NCBI GenBank assembly: GCA_963966185.1
Contig: CAWZYM010000109.1
Span: 803,001 to 867,000 of the forward strand
Direction of reading: 5' to 3'
Source of the DNA: Rhabditoides inermis
Taxonomy: Eukaryota; Nematoda; Chromadorea; Rhabditida; Rhabditidae
Length of the DNA: 64,000 nt
The notes beneath the pieces were generated by a model. The model had not been told where the DNA came from. It saw nothing but the letters and a program-made list of their open reading frames with translations, and ran no database searches. The position numbers were made by a program, and so were the translations under genes. The stretch's first letter is position 1. Every line of letters starts with the position of its first letter. Shown piece by piece: positions 52,078 to 62,763 of this stretch.

Positions 52078-54186
52078 GTACTACGACGATGAGTAGAAAC
52101 GGCGTGTTTTTGGAGTCGCCATCTCCGAACGCGGGAGCCATGACCACCACGAAGTCGCCTGCAAACAAAACCTATGAAAGCAGTTCAAAATATTACGAGA
52201 GCACTATAGTATATAGTACTTGTCGTCGCTGATTGGGTATAGGAAAACGGTTTAGTTAAGTAGCGGTCAGTCTCTTCGAAACGCCTTCGACAGATGACCA
52301 CACAGCGTGTTCCGCAGGCGTTTTGAAGGGGCTGTTTCGAAGAGACTGACGACACCTTTAATCCCGCATCCGCATACTCCCATCCCTGTCTCACCGCATC
52401 GCGCATCCGGCCGAGCCAGCACACGGCACGCGTCTGCCGGTGACGTCACCCCGAAGAACCAGCCACCGTCGTAGATCGCGCGGCTGTCTGCGAATACGAC
52501 ATCTCATCTACAGTACACACCGCCACAGACCGTTGTAGATGTGGATGGGCACGATCCACTCGGTGGGCACGATGCCAGAGATTCCGTGGCCACACGTCGT
52601 CGACCTGTAGGCAAACAACTATATAGTTTTTTCTTTGAAAAATACGTAAACAAATGAACTTTGTCTTGTCCCAATGCAGCAAAAGCACATGCATAAAGCG
52701 TTTACAAATACTAACACAAACCTGCACCTCTCTCTCCTCTCTTTCTCTCTTATCTCTCCTATTTGTGTTCACTGGTTAGTATCAACAGAACTTTCCCGAA
52801 TGCGCAGGTTTGTGTTAGTATTTGTAAACGCTTTATCCATGTGCTTTTGCTGCATTGGGACAAGACTAAGTTCATTTGTTTACGCAAGTACTTTTCAAAG
52901 AAAACATATGTCCTTTTGTTAAATTTCATAGAAATTTTGAATATGTGCTGAATTATGACTATTCATCTGGATTTTATCAAAAACTACTATCTCTCACTCA
53001 CTCTGTTCTCTCCTTCTCTTCGTCCCTTCTCTCTCTTTCTCTGTTCCTTCTCTCTCTCTCTCTCTCTTTCTCTCTTTCACTGTTCTCTCTCTCACTCTCT
53101 TTTTCAGCCCTTCTCTCTTTGTCTCTTTATATTTTCTGCTCTTCTATCAACGTTTACAAATACTAACACAAACTGTCGGCCGTTCTCTCTCTTCTTACTC
53201 TCATGTACCAAAGACCACACGTTACGTTTCGGATCGCCGTTACGTTTCACAAAAACGTTTTTCCCCCACATATTTTCTCACTACCGTTCGGAATCGCGCC
53301 TACTGCGCTCTTTCTCCTGGTTGGCGGACCCAAAACAACGCAAACCCGGCGCGAATTAGACGCTGGCGGCGGCGGGGCGAACTACACTCAAAGTGCTAGT
53401 TGGAGAACATGCGCAGAAAACGCGAGAGAGTACGCTTTCGGCAGGGAGTCAGAGTTACCGGACACGACATCCGGCCTTATCCTAAGCCGAAAGAGAGGGC
53501 GCTGCGCGCCCTCTCTAATTCTGGGAGATAATTGGGGCCTCTGTGCATTTGACTACAGAAATAAAGATACTCATTTTCCGTGCGGGACCACACACCGGGC
53601 AGTCGGTGAAAATGATCTCGCAGGCTGCAATTTTGATAGCTTAAGCTCATTTCTGGACGCAATTGGAGGGGTACGAGATCATTGTCACTGTTTGCCCGGT
53701 GCGTGGTCCCGCACGGAGAATGAGTTTCTTCATTACTGTAGTCAAATGTACAATGCCCCCAACTACCTCCCTGAATAAAACTATAATATAGCTGAACATT
53801 ATATAGCTGAACAATATTCAGAGATCGCAAAAGGTTCTCACTTCTCAAAAAAATTTATATGGTTTGACGAATCACGAAAAAAGGGTTCTCACTTTGCAAA
53901 CGAAATTCTGTGTGGCAGACGCGCGTAGATGGTGCTGCCGTCCTTCTCATAGCAGCACACCCTGCAACCGTGGCTGCGAGCGTGATAATCCTTCAAAGAA
54001 CACCCATCCTTTAAAGAACACTATATCGGGCTTATCACTGAGTACTCACGCGTTCTCCTCGGCGACGGCGATGACGGTCTCTCCGGCGAGGCAGCTGAGG
54101 TGGAGGATCGACTGCTCGGGAAAGTGGTCGAACAGCACGCGGCAGGGCACCTCGGACGGGTAGCGCGCGTACGCCGCCGCCTGTGT

Positions 54187-54232
<46 letters not shown>

Positions 54233-55126
54233 AATCTCTCACCCCAGCAAACGACACAAACTGCATCGACATATCTACGGGATCCTCGAACTCGCTCCTG
54301 AAATTGACATTCTGCAAGAGGACGCCTAGTGTTGGAATTATGTGAGGGTTTTTGAAGTAATTGTAATACGGAAACTGAATAGATGATTGTGGAGGGTAGA
54401 AATTACTTTTCTTTCTCACTTCACTCACACAAAACGAAACATGTTTGGTATTTGGGATGCTAATTTCGTGATTTCAATGATTCAATGAAACCGGATTGGA
54501 GTGAAACCTTCATGATATCATTTTCCCATCGTAATACAAAAAAGTACAATAGATACAATAACAAGTTAAAACAAAAGAAGTACAATAACAATATTCCTGA
54601 GGGATACTTAGAAGAAAATGAAAAATCAAACTATTATCCGAGGTCGACCGCAATTCTCATGGAACGAATAAGATCGAAATGTTCTACGACCGTAATCCTA
54701 AGGGAACGAAGCAGCTCATATTATTCTCAGTTTTGCAGAAATTTTGCAGAAATACAATCACCAGTGATCTTTTCGAAATTTTCCCCGAGACAGAAGAAAC
54801 TCGTGTGCAATACTGTTCTTTGAATTAATGAACGTGTGGAATGAAAAGCAGCCAACCTCTCAGCGCTGCCCTGCTCCTGCTGCGGCTCGGTCGACTCCTC
54901 GCACCCCTCGAGGCGCATAAGCTCTAGATCCTGCAACCGATATCCGTCATTGGCCAAGGTCCCTTCAAACGTACCTCTTCCACATCATACCTCGTAGACA
55001 CGCTCTCTTCGTCGTCCAACTCCGCCCTCAAAAGCAGTGGTACAACATAGGGGATAATTCCTACCTGTGAGGCACATTCTTAGAGGGAAGGAACACGAGT
55101 TGCCCAGGCTGCACACTCCTCGACAT
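46539..55126 (-). CDS. SH3-SH2 non-receptor tyrosine kinase
   Basis: Start MSRSVQPGQLVFLPSKNVPH (55126). N-terminal acidic exons (AELDDEESVSTRYDVEE, LELMRLEGCEESTEPQQEQ). SH3: EVPCRVLFDHFPEQSI, HLSCLAGETVIAVAEENA, VCCYEKDGSTIYARLP and GISGIVPTEWIVPI (54180-52530). SH2: GGWFFGVTSPADACRVLARP, GDFVVVMAPAF, NTPFLLIVVV, GRYRVAEDVFPTLFGLVLHY (52475-51460). Linker exons 51290-50940. Kinase: RVKPLGAGQFGSVYRG (glycine loop, 50865), KVAVKEISIPPG (catalytic Lys, 49766), PNIVRFFGFYEKERRAYLV, VVHADLSARNILV (catalytic loop, 47600), LKVADFGLSKMTTPD (DFG), FKWLAPEALAQRQLSTKSDV, HWLYQLCVHCWHLCPADRP and a helix to AARHTAANQ, stop 46539. The layout is that of Src/Abl/Csk kinases. The usual HRD is HAD here, so the Arg that senses activation-loop phosphate is missing, but the catalytic Asp stays. 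No C-terminal regulatory Tyr is evident. Confidence 0.8.
47475..47545 (+). ncRNA. Degenerate tRNA-Asp-like sequence
   Basis: GTAATATAGTGGTTAGTATC followed by CACGTCTGTC resembles the D arm and anticodon arm (GTC) of a eukaryotic tRNA-Asp. The second half is broken (TTTCGGTCCCTCCC). It lies on plus in an intron of the minus-strand kinase gene. Confidence 0.5.
47725..47783. repeat. GA microsatellite
   Basis: (GA)n in a tyrosine kinase intron. Confidence 0.9.
47938..48718. repeat. Four tandem copies of a ~194-bp repeat
   Basis: TGACCTCCTATTGAGTGACG recurs at 47941, 48133, 48327 and 48523. Units are 192, 194 and 196 bases, differing by small changes such as a CTC insertion after GACGC in the last two. 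It fills the intron upstream of the catalytic-loop exon. Confidence 0.95.
49123..49612. mobile_element. Palindromic element with two outward tRNA-like arms (P1)
   Basis: Arms 49123-49316 and 49432-49612 are imperfect reverse complements (GGATCCTATATGCCATCCGT and ACATTTCACATGTTGTGCAG in the left arm). Each arm has a tRNA-like unit: left on minus, right on plus. A box TGGCGCAGTGGTAGAG, a GC-rich anticodon-like hairpin, B box GGGTTCGATTCC and a GTTTTGG terminator are all present. The left copy has a GCC in the anticodon position and D-arm typical of tRNA-Gly, but an oversized variable region. It lies in a kinase intron. Confidence 0.75.
49771..50560. mobile_element. Palindromic TIR element with two inward tRNA-like arms (P2)
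   Basis: Starts and ends with a perfect 26-bp inverted repeat beginning CAAGGAGTGTCGTTTAGGTC and flanked by TAA on both sides (49768-49770 and 50561-50563), a likely target duplication. Arms of roughly 250 bases carry tRNA-like units, plus at 49975-50035 and minus at 50375-50290. A box is TGGCCTAGTGGATAGAGCG, B box GTTCGCTCYCC, then a CTTTT terminator. The centre is about 150 bases. No protein is encoded. It abuts the 3' splice site of the kinase exon with the catalytic Lys. Confidence 0.85.
52619..53185. mobile_element. Inverted-repeat element with short GA/CT tract
   Basis: Arms 52625-52730 and 52800-52905 are near-perfect reverse complements (CAAATGAACTTTGTCTTGTC; GTTTACAAATACTAACACAA). 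52905-52945 matches the flank of the 14.2-kb inverted repeat. A CT-rich tract follows (52985-53130), then a third partial TIR (CGTTTACAAATACTAACACA, 53151-53175). The order inverted repeat, linker, GA/CT tract is the same as at 14.7-11.9 kb read in reverse. Confidence 0.8.
53494..53522. repeat. Dispersed hairpin repeat, second copy
   Basis: AGAGAGGGCGC-TGC-GCGCCCTCTCT with AATT and TAAGCC flanks is the reverse complement of the copy at 11592-11632. The neighbouring palindrome at 53518 starts inside its end. Confidence 0.6.
53518..53778. mobile_element. 261-bp palindromic MITE-like element
   Basis: Arms 53518-53623 and 53672-53778 pair over about 105 bases (CCGTGCGGGACCACACACCG versus CGGTGCGTGGTCCCGCACGG). 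No coding potential; the open frames over it on both strands are shadows. It lies in a kinase intron. Confidence 0.85.
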
Positions 55127-57900
55127 CTCTACGACCTGTGATGACCCTGATGAGAATGTCAATGAGTTGTTTACGTGGTGATAATTTAATAGTTGGCGAG
55201 CGAAATGCAAACAATAAAAAATGAAGTAGTTGAGCAATATGGTGGCATAGTAGATATAGATACACCGGGAAAGAGAAAAAACAACAACAACAGCTATGCA
55301 AATTCTAGTCGAGATTTCTCTCTCTCCCTTCTTATAAGCAATATTTGGAACCCCAGTATGATAGTTGACCCCAATACAAAAATATATGAAACGTTACGTT
55401 ACCCACAAAACGCAAAATTCAAAAAAAGCTTGATATTTGTGCCGTTCCATTTTGCCGGACAATCAGCTGGCAAGAGATACATGCATGGAGCGCGGAAATG
55501 TGTCATGACGTCATGTGCCAGAGGAGGCGAGGAGATACTAGTTCATCGTTCAGGTTTAACTGCTCAGACAAAATCATCGGGTGTCGCGCGCGGTAAAACG
55601 CCGTTCCCGGGACTCACGCGGGGCAATACCGGGTGAAACGCGGGGCAATAGACAATCGCGAGAATATCGGGAGTCGCGCAATTGTCGCGCGTGACAATTA
55701 GAACTCAATTTGGCGGGAAACAATTGTTTGAACTGGCGTCTCTTTTTCGCGCATCGCTACCGGTTCGCATTTTGTTATTAATGTTTTCAGTTTTATTTAT
55801 TTTGTTTGTTTATTTTTGTTGTGTTATTGTATGTAGGTGTGTTTTCCTGACCTTACGTGGGTGAATTACTATAAAGGTGAAAGTTTAAGTAGGTTGTATT
55901 CCCATGACAGCCAATTCATACTTTTCGTGCAATATCTGATAATACAATCTTCCTGTTACAACCTTCAGTTAACACTACCGTAGCAATCAGAAAGCGTAAT
56001 TCTTTCAAGAGGCTACCCGGTAGCACCGAACGCTTGTACGGACCTCTGCGGCTCGTCTCACGCATACAGTCTAACGAATTTCAATCCCAGCGATATGGGG
56101 ATGTTAGAAGAATGTGAATGATAGAGGCACTTCAAATGCTCGCCTCTGTTCAAAGCGATCGAGGCTCGAAAACGTAAGAGAAAGACGAGATAATGGGATA
56201 TAACGGTGAGCGCAGAGGTCCGAACAAGCGTTCGTGTATATTGAGTAAGAACTCCCGTCATGATTTGTTCTCATGTTGTCAGTTGTGCGTTGCAGATCAC
56301 CAGTCTTCTCCACCTGGTTCACAAGGACTCTGGACTGCTCGTACCGACACGGCCCGGCGCGCGTTCACTGGTTTGCGTGATTTTAAACGCACGCGACGCA
56401 CACGCAACGCGTCTCTTATGTGAAAGACAATCAAGCTCATCGTCATAGTCGATTTCTGCGAGACCGCTGTCATGATCATTTAGTCTAGTTGCTAGCGAGC
56501 GCGGCCAGTGATCTGTTCACTGCGGGTTCGATTCCTTTCGCTGGCACAAGTTTTGCTAAATTGCTCGAGCCAACCGCGACGCGGAACTGATGCGTAGCGT
56601 GCGTCTGAGTTCACCGGCCAGTGAACAAATGAGTGACACTACGGCCGGGCCGTGACCGAACGGATCATGTAGCCGCTCTCACACATGCCAGCCGCATCAA
56701 ACGGTAGTCCAAACGCGCGCACTGACGTGCTGCACTTCATGTTTCTAATGGTTGTGAGTACATATCGCTAACTCAGAGCCCCAATGTGAATGTTGTACTT
56801 CCTGTTGGATTGATGTTTTGTAGTCACATGCGTACTCTAGTTTACGTATACTGGGATCGCTACTTCGCTACCTCATTCCATTTTCATTCAATTCCGTTGC
56901 AAAGTACATAGATGCTAATTTGATTCACACTTCTAATAAGCTGAAACGTAACGGTATCTTTTAGTTTATGTTGATACGAACTGTTTTCAGTGAGTTGGTC
57001 CCGCTAAGTGGATCTCTACCACTACCACCGAGCCATTTAAAGCGAAACCTGCGAAGGTGAGTATGCTTCGTATTGATTGAATTGATTACACTTACGTATG
57101 TTGCAGAACGAATGCTCCAGTCTCGTGCCTCTCGATGCAAGCTCACAACACAGATCAACACCGACAACCAACTGGAGAAGCATCGTACTCACCCACCCTC
57201 TCAAGCCCACAGAAGGCCATCTGGAAGTATCAAGATCACGTGTCCATGTCATTTCCAATGTGCATTATGAGAGCAGCCCATCCACATTATTGCTTATGTC
57301 GAAGTTGTCATGTTGCCGTGTTAGGTACCCTTTATTGCCTTGTGTCTGCTGGTGGTTGTATTGAATTGTATTACAAATGCATTACATAATAAATCATTTT
57401 GTTATTCTTGCTAAATTTGAATGAAGAATGGAAAGGGGAAAGGTATGGGAAGCAAGGCGATAGTGAGAAACGTGCGTGACAATATCGCGACAATACCGCG
57501 GCAATATCGCATTGTCGCGCGGGGTAATATCGGGAGTCGCGCAATGATCACTCGTGACGACCCGATATTACCCCGCGCGTTCCCCGCTACAGTTTTACAT
57601 TGTTTTCTTCGTTTCATATTGTCGCTTCACACCTATATCTCTTTTAATTACGTATGTCGCACGTGAATGTGTAATGAGCATTCACTCGCGTTCAGTAATA
57701 TTGATCGATCGTTTCTTTCATTGACAATCTTCATCCATTATTCTATCATATATTTTCTTTCATACGCATTCGTATCTGTTTCACTATTCTTTGATTTAGT
57801 TTAATCAAAATACGTTGCACCACTTGTTACAGCCACATATTTTGTCCCCATATGTTTCTTGAATACGCAATGATAAACAATTGAAGTAGCGGACAGACTC
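55127..57900. other. Repeat-rich stretch without a recognised gene
   Basis: Two related GC-rich segments, 55590-55705 and 57466-57600, share AATATCGGGAGTCGCGCAAT. The second contains a perfect 19-bp palindrome pair (CGCGCGGGGTAATATCGGG). Apart from a tRNA-like unit at 56478 nothing gene-like was found. Confidence 0.5.
56478..56555 (+). ncRNA. tRNA-like sequence
   Basis: A-box-like TAGTCTAGTTGCTAGCGAG, B box GGGTTCGATTCC and a GTTTTGC terminator. The anticodon stem is plausible (GTGATCTGTTCAC) but the acceptor ends do not pair. Confidence 0.5.
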
Positions 57901-57904
57901 AAAT

Positions 57905-58345
57905 CCTAGGGTCAGAAACAGCCTCAGATTTGTATCTGAGTGTCAAAAACAGGTTCAGATTTTGGGTCATATTTGCCTCAGATTTTGCCTCAGATTGTTT
58001 CACCAGCCTCAGAAATAGGGTCAGATTGTTGCTTCCCGCCGAAAGAGGCCAAATTTCGATTTGTCCCACTGCGAAATTGGGGACATGGTAACGGGCATTT
58101 TGCCAGTCAGCACACCGTCCCAGGTTCAGAAAAGCGCGCCAAGGATGGACGGCACAGAAAGCAGCCATACCCTCAGATTCGCTGCGAGACCAATCTCAAA
58201 TTGGCCATCTTTTGGCGGCAAGCAACAATCTGACCCTTTTTCTGAGGCTGGGGAGACAATCTGAGGCAAAATCTGAAGCAAAATCTGACCCACTTTCCGA
58301 CCCTCAGATACAAATCTGAGGTGTTTCTGAGGCAAAATGTAGGCC
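57905..58345. mobile_element. Long imperfect inverted repeat rich in CAGATT
   Basis: Outer parts 57905-58075 and 58180-58345 are imperfect reverse complements, built from short units such as CCTCAGATTTTGCCTCAGAT. The inner ~100 bases are unique. Foldback-type element; no protein. Confidence 0.75.
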
Positions 58346-58545
58346 TAGATTTGAGTTTGTGTTCCGCTTGAATTGAATATGCATCTTCTTCTTCCTCTCA
58401 TCTTCGACATCATGCTCTTCCTTCTATTCATCTCACATTTACTCTAGAAAGAACACGTTAAAAATATTATTGGAAAGTTGCTCTATTAAACAATTTGTGT
58501 GCCCTAATAAAAATAGTGGGTTACTGTAAGCGAAATGGCGCTGCA

Positions 58546-59450
58546 AGATTATCTTGCGCCTGCGATTTTCTCTTTTTCATCACCTCGCCTCGCCGAAACT
58601 TACAACAACTGTATTGTCTAATTGTCTACATCTAACTCCTTCTATCTTGAGTGAGTTTCGTATTAGAACGATTCGCTTTGTTTCGAAGACATTTATTTCA
58701 GAATTCGACACTACAAGCCATAAAATTCATAACAACAACTACGACTACAAAACGATTCAATTCAAGGTGAGGCATAACAGTAACTGGTCAATGTGTTTCA
58801 CTAACTAGATGTACTAGATGTACTAGATGTAACTAGATGTACAGCGTGCGGTAGTACGCCCCAGGGGCGAAGAGCGCCTGCGGGAGCGCGTTGTTGCCCG
58901 CGGTCGGCGCGACGAGGATCGTCAGACAGTCTTTGATCTCCCTAGGACAGAGGTGATAGAGGGAGGAGAAGAGGGAGAGGGAGGAGAGGAGAGAGAGAGA
59001 GATAATGTGATTGACGCACACATTTTTTTCGTCTGTCTTGCGAGTGGCGGTGATGGTGACCTAAAAAGACGCGATGATCAGTTGAGCCTGCTTCGACCTT
59101 ACGCTGTTCAGCGCGCGCGCGTTGGGCATGGCGTGCATGGAGACGCCCGGCACGATTCCAAACCTCTGAAAGCACTCCCTCTCTCCCTCTCTCTTTCTCC
59201 CCCCCCCCCCTCTCTCTCTCCTCACATGGGAGAAGAAGAACTGCCGGTTGTTTGTCGACATCAACTTGAACGCGATCGGGGTGTTGCCGAAGTTGTAGAG
59301 GATGACGCTGTGCTTGGCCGGCTCGTCCGTCTAGGCAGCGAAACGATTACGGGATAGATAGCAGAGTAGATAGGAAGGGAGGGCGGGAGAGAGCGTACCT
59401 TGGTCCTTCGGTCGAACACCAGGAAGTTCTTGTCGACTGCGGCGCGGACG
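58546..59450. pseudogene. Internally deleted copy of 39.98-44.24 kb
   Basis: 58546-58805 copies 39980-40245 and 58838-59450 copies 43625-44235, in the same orientation and order. The ~3.4 kb between them is missing, and the junction carries short TAGATGTAC repeats. The second part keeps four middle exons of the minus-strand MSP gene (for example TDEPAKHSVILYNFG) with a few changes (SSPIAF becomes NTPIAF), but has neither start nor last exon. It is a dead copy, directly upstream of the MSP gene at 59.8 kb. Confidence 0.85.
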
Positions 59451-59812
59451 ATCCATTCAGTGAGTGTATTTTGTGAAATCTTTTGTGTTTGATATGTTAC
59501 AACTATGTAAGATGTTGTTGTTCATGATTGATGTTTTATTAAATTTATTTTTGCTCTCTGTGTGCTGCCTAGAACGTCTTAATCGCCAACGACTGGGGCG
59601 GATGACGACACTGGGACTTCACGTGAGTATAACGGTGAGTGTTGCTTATGACGTGGTGTAAAGAGATAGGTCTTGAGCAATCAATCCTCGAAATTAGCGT
59701 TAATAGTGGTTTTCGGTTGATTTATAATTCAACGAACTGAATTGATTTGATTGATTCATAATTTAACGGACTGAACAGTCATTGGTTGCGCTCATTGTGC
59801 AGCCGTATCAGG

Positions 59813-61406
59813 ATGGGTTCGGGTGGTTCCACTTTGTCCTCACCCCCGCTACTCGACATTTCGCCCCGCCACAACGTCGTCTTGGGAACACCGGCCAAGA
59901 CCATACAGGTCTATCGCCTACACGTGAGTGGATCATCATCTCTCTCTCTCTTTCTCTCTTTCTCTCTTTCTCTCTCTCTTTCTCTCTTTCTCTCTTTCTC
60001 TCTTTCTCTCTTTCTCTCTTTCTCTCTTTCTCTCTTTCTCTCTTTCTGCACATCACTCTAATATTGTTCCAGTTGACGAACAAGGACTGCGTGCGGCTGG
60101 GCTGGGCGGTGCACTCGGCCAACCGGCGGTTCTCGTTCGAGCCGCGCTGCGGGTTGCTGGACGCGGGTGAGAGCGCCGCACCCGAGCTGGTCTGCGCGCC
60201 GCTCGACTCTAGCGAGGCGGACGACGACCGCGTCACCATCGAGTGGGCGCGCGCGCCGGACGGAGCGACGCGCGCCTTCCGCGCCGAGTGGCTCTGCGAC
60301 AAGCAGCGCGTGTGCCGCAAGCACCTGCCGGTCGTGTGGACACTGCGTGAGCCCGCTCGGTGAGTGCATCTCCAATCTTCTCTCACCTCACCTCACCACC
60401 AGCGCGTTCTTCGACATGGACGCGGGCGTGTCGATCGAGCCGCTGCGGGGCGAGCTGACCGGCGCCGAGCAGCACTTCGCGCACACCCTCACCAACTCCA
60501 GCCAGTACCACGTGGCGATGGAGCTGCTCGCGCTGCCGCCGTCGAAAATGCGCGCCTCCCACAATCTCCTCGTCATCGAGCCACACACGCAAGTGCAGCT
60601 CAAGGTATGGTAGCGATATCGAGAGAGAGTGGGCACGAGTACGAACCAGAGTGTGAGAGTGAGTGAGTGAGTGAGTGAATGAGTGTGTGTGTGTGTGAGA
60701 GAAAGAGAGAGTGAGGTTTCTCAGGTACGCGTGCTCGCCTGTGATCTGCAGCCCATGAAGATAGTCGCCCGCTACCTGCCTGTCGTCAAGGCGATGGTAA
60801 GGTCTTTGACTTTGTGCATGATTTAGGGGATACGGTAATGGTCGTCAGTGTTCAGCGATTCTGACGCAGTACAATTTGACGCTGATGCGATGTGAATTTA
60901 CTCCTGTAGAATACACTGTGTAATATTATGTTTTTGTATGTATGATCACTGTACTTTACAGGACCGAGAGGCGCTCTCTGATCTCTTCCGCCGCAAGCCC
61001 ATCGTCATTCGGAGCACCATACGGTAGGGAGGGGGGATTCATAATTGAGTATGGCCTGCGCCAGAGCGATAGTTTTCGATCTACCTCGCTTGTAGTTCGA
61101 AATACGGTGCCATAACCGTCTGTCTGCCTTGTGTTGCGCGCTCTTGCCGCGAGCTGACTCTCCGTCTTATCAAATGTTTATTCGGAATAGCGAGTGGGAG
61201 ACTGCGAGCATAGAACTATTATGGAATATGTAGGTACCGTCCGCGGCCGATTCAAGAACAGCTGGCGGCGCGCGTCTTCGACAACCTGCCAATCGAGGAG
61301 GAGCAGCAGGCGGACTTCGCGCGGTTCAGTGAGAAGGCCGGAGTTCGACTGGAGAAGGTGGAGAGGCGGAGAGAATAGAGTAGAAGTGCGAGAGAGCGAG
61401 AGAGAG

Positions 61407-61452
<46 letters not shown>

Positions 61453-61585
61453 GTAGAGAGATGGCTTGCAGGGTGGCAATGAGATCAGCTACAACGAGTT
61501 CTCGGTGCTGATCGCAGCGTTTTCGGAGGACGTGGAGGAGGCGTACGTGCACCAGTACGATCTCGACAAGTCCAAGACCAAGTGA
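59813..61585 (+). CDS. Major-sperm-protein-type protein with second MSP-like domain
   Basis: Start MGSGGSTLSSPPLLDISPRH (59813); a short alternative 5' exon (MTTLGLH, 59602) exists. Exon 1 ends IQVYRLH. Exon 2 (60073-60360) has TNKDCVRLGWAVHSANRRF, FEPRCGLLDAGESAAPELVC, DRVTIEWARAPDGATRAF and RKHLPVVWTLREPA. This follows the nematode MSP pattern N-RIGWA, P-CGVLDP, DRITVEW-PDGA-FR-EW closely. Exons 3-4 (60402-60796) form a second domain: VSIEPLRGELTGAEQHFAH, TLTNSSQYHVAMELLALPP, LVIEPHTQVQLK. The tail has REALSDLFRRKPIVIRS, RPIQEQLAARVFDNLPIE, FARFSEKAGVRLEK and EDVEEAYVHQYDLDKSKTK, stop 61583. MSPs form the cytoskeletal filaments of crawling nematode sperm. This is a larger MSP-domain relative, not a canonical 126-residue MSP. 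Confidence 0.75.
59938..60052. repeat. CTCTTT microsatellite
   Basis: (TCTTTCTC)n in the first intron of the 59.8-kb MSP gene. Other tracts in the gene: 60650-60712 (GAGT and GT) and 61391-61450 (GA). Confidence 0.9.
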
Positions 61586-61978
61586 GCCCGAGCCTAGACC
61601 CAAGCCCCAGGCTCAAGCCCGAGCCCCAAGCCCAAGCCCACCCTTAGTCAACCGATTCCAATGTTTTTCAACTGAATGTTTATTGTATTTATTATATATC
61701 ACAGAATGAACAACATACATCAAAGTTGTTTTCTTTATTTCGTGCAGTCCGCGAATGAAACAGTCAGCCACAATCAAGCATAGACAACCAACTTTCGTGT
61801 ATAGTTTGCCGCACCCAGAATGCCGCCGCCACATCTCGTGATCCCACTCAATTAGCGCACCTTGAACATGAACATTGCCCCCCCCCCCTCTCTCGCTCTC
61901 TCTCTCTTCCTTTCTCTCCTCTCTCGTTATCCTCTGCTATCGTATCTTGAACTTGTTATCTTTTTAAAACATATCTAA
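61586..61978. other. 3' flank of MSP gene
   Basis: Opens with an imperfect AAGCCC/GAGCCC hexamer repeat (61586-61640) directly after the stop. Then AT-rich sequence and a small CT tract (61885-61925). No gene. Confidence 0.6.
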
Positions 61979-62763
61979 CGAGGAGTGTTGTTAGAGCCAC
62001 ACTCGCGGATCCGAACCAAATTGATAGGATATCTTAGTTAGGATCCCAGACATCGATTTCTGGTTTTACTTTTTTCTACGCGTCATATACGTTTTCAGTA
62101 CGAAAACGTACAGGGATGGGTTTTGGCTACCTCATTCCACCTCTGGCGGTCAAAGACCGAGCCACTGTGGCCTAGTGGTTAGCGCGTCAGTCTGTCAGAA
62201 CAGAGGCTGGGGTTCGGTTCCGCGCACACGGTTTTTGTTTTGCCAGCAGTTTCTGGACTTGGACTTGAATTTTTTTGTTGCGAAGTGCTTCGATCTGTTT
62301 GTAACTACAATTACGTTCTTTTTTTCTTTTTTTTCAAAACATTTTTGTCCAATATCGTTTAACTATATTGTGTTTTTTACACAAAAGATATTGTTTTGGC
62401 TGAAACGTTTAGTTCGAAAACAGTTATAACAAAGCGTGAAAATTTGTAGTCTGTGTTTTTTTTTCCATCAACAAAAAACGCAAGTCCAGGAACTGCTGGC
62501 AAAACAAAAATCGTGTGCGCGGACTCGAACCCCAGCCTCTGTTCTGACAGACTGACGCGCTAACCACTAGGCCACAATGGATCGGTCTTTGACCGCCAGA
62601 GGTGGATTGAGGTAGCCAAAACCCAGCCCTGTACGTTTTCGTACAGGAAACGTATATGGCGCGTAGGAAAAAGTAAAACCAGAAATCAATGTCTGGGATC
62701 CTAACTAAGGTATCCTATCAATTTGGTTCGGATCCGCGAGTGTGGCTCTAACAACAGTCCTCT
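61979..62763. mobile_element. Palindromic TIR element with two inward tRNA-like arms (P3)
   Basis: Left end CGAGGAGTGTTGTTAGAGCC, right end its reverse complement with few changes. The first bases match the P2 end (RAGGAGTGTYGTT), so P2 and P3 belong to one family; TAA precedes the left end. Arms of about 260 bases carry tRNA-like units, plus 62159-62235 and minus 62590-62510. A box is TGGCCTAGTGGTTAGCGCG, B box GGTTCGRKTCC, followed by TTTTTG terminators. No protein. Confidence 0.85.

Noticed and set aside
53203..53778. 191-codon plus frame
   Set aside because: Half of it lies on a palindromic element; no splice sites or conserved motifs.
59808..60386. Minus-strand frame over the MSP gene
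   Set aside because: GC-rich shadow of the real plus-strand MSP exon.
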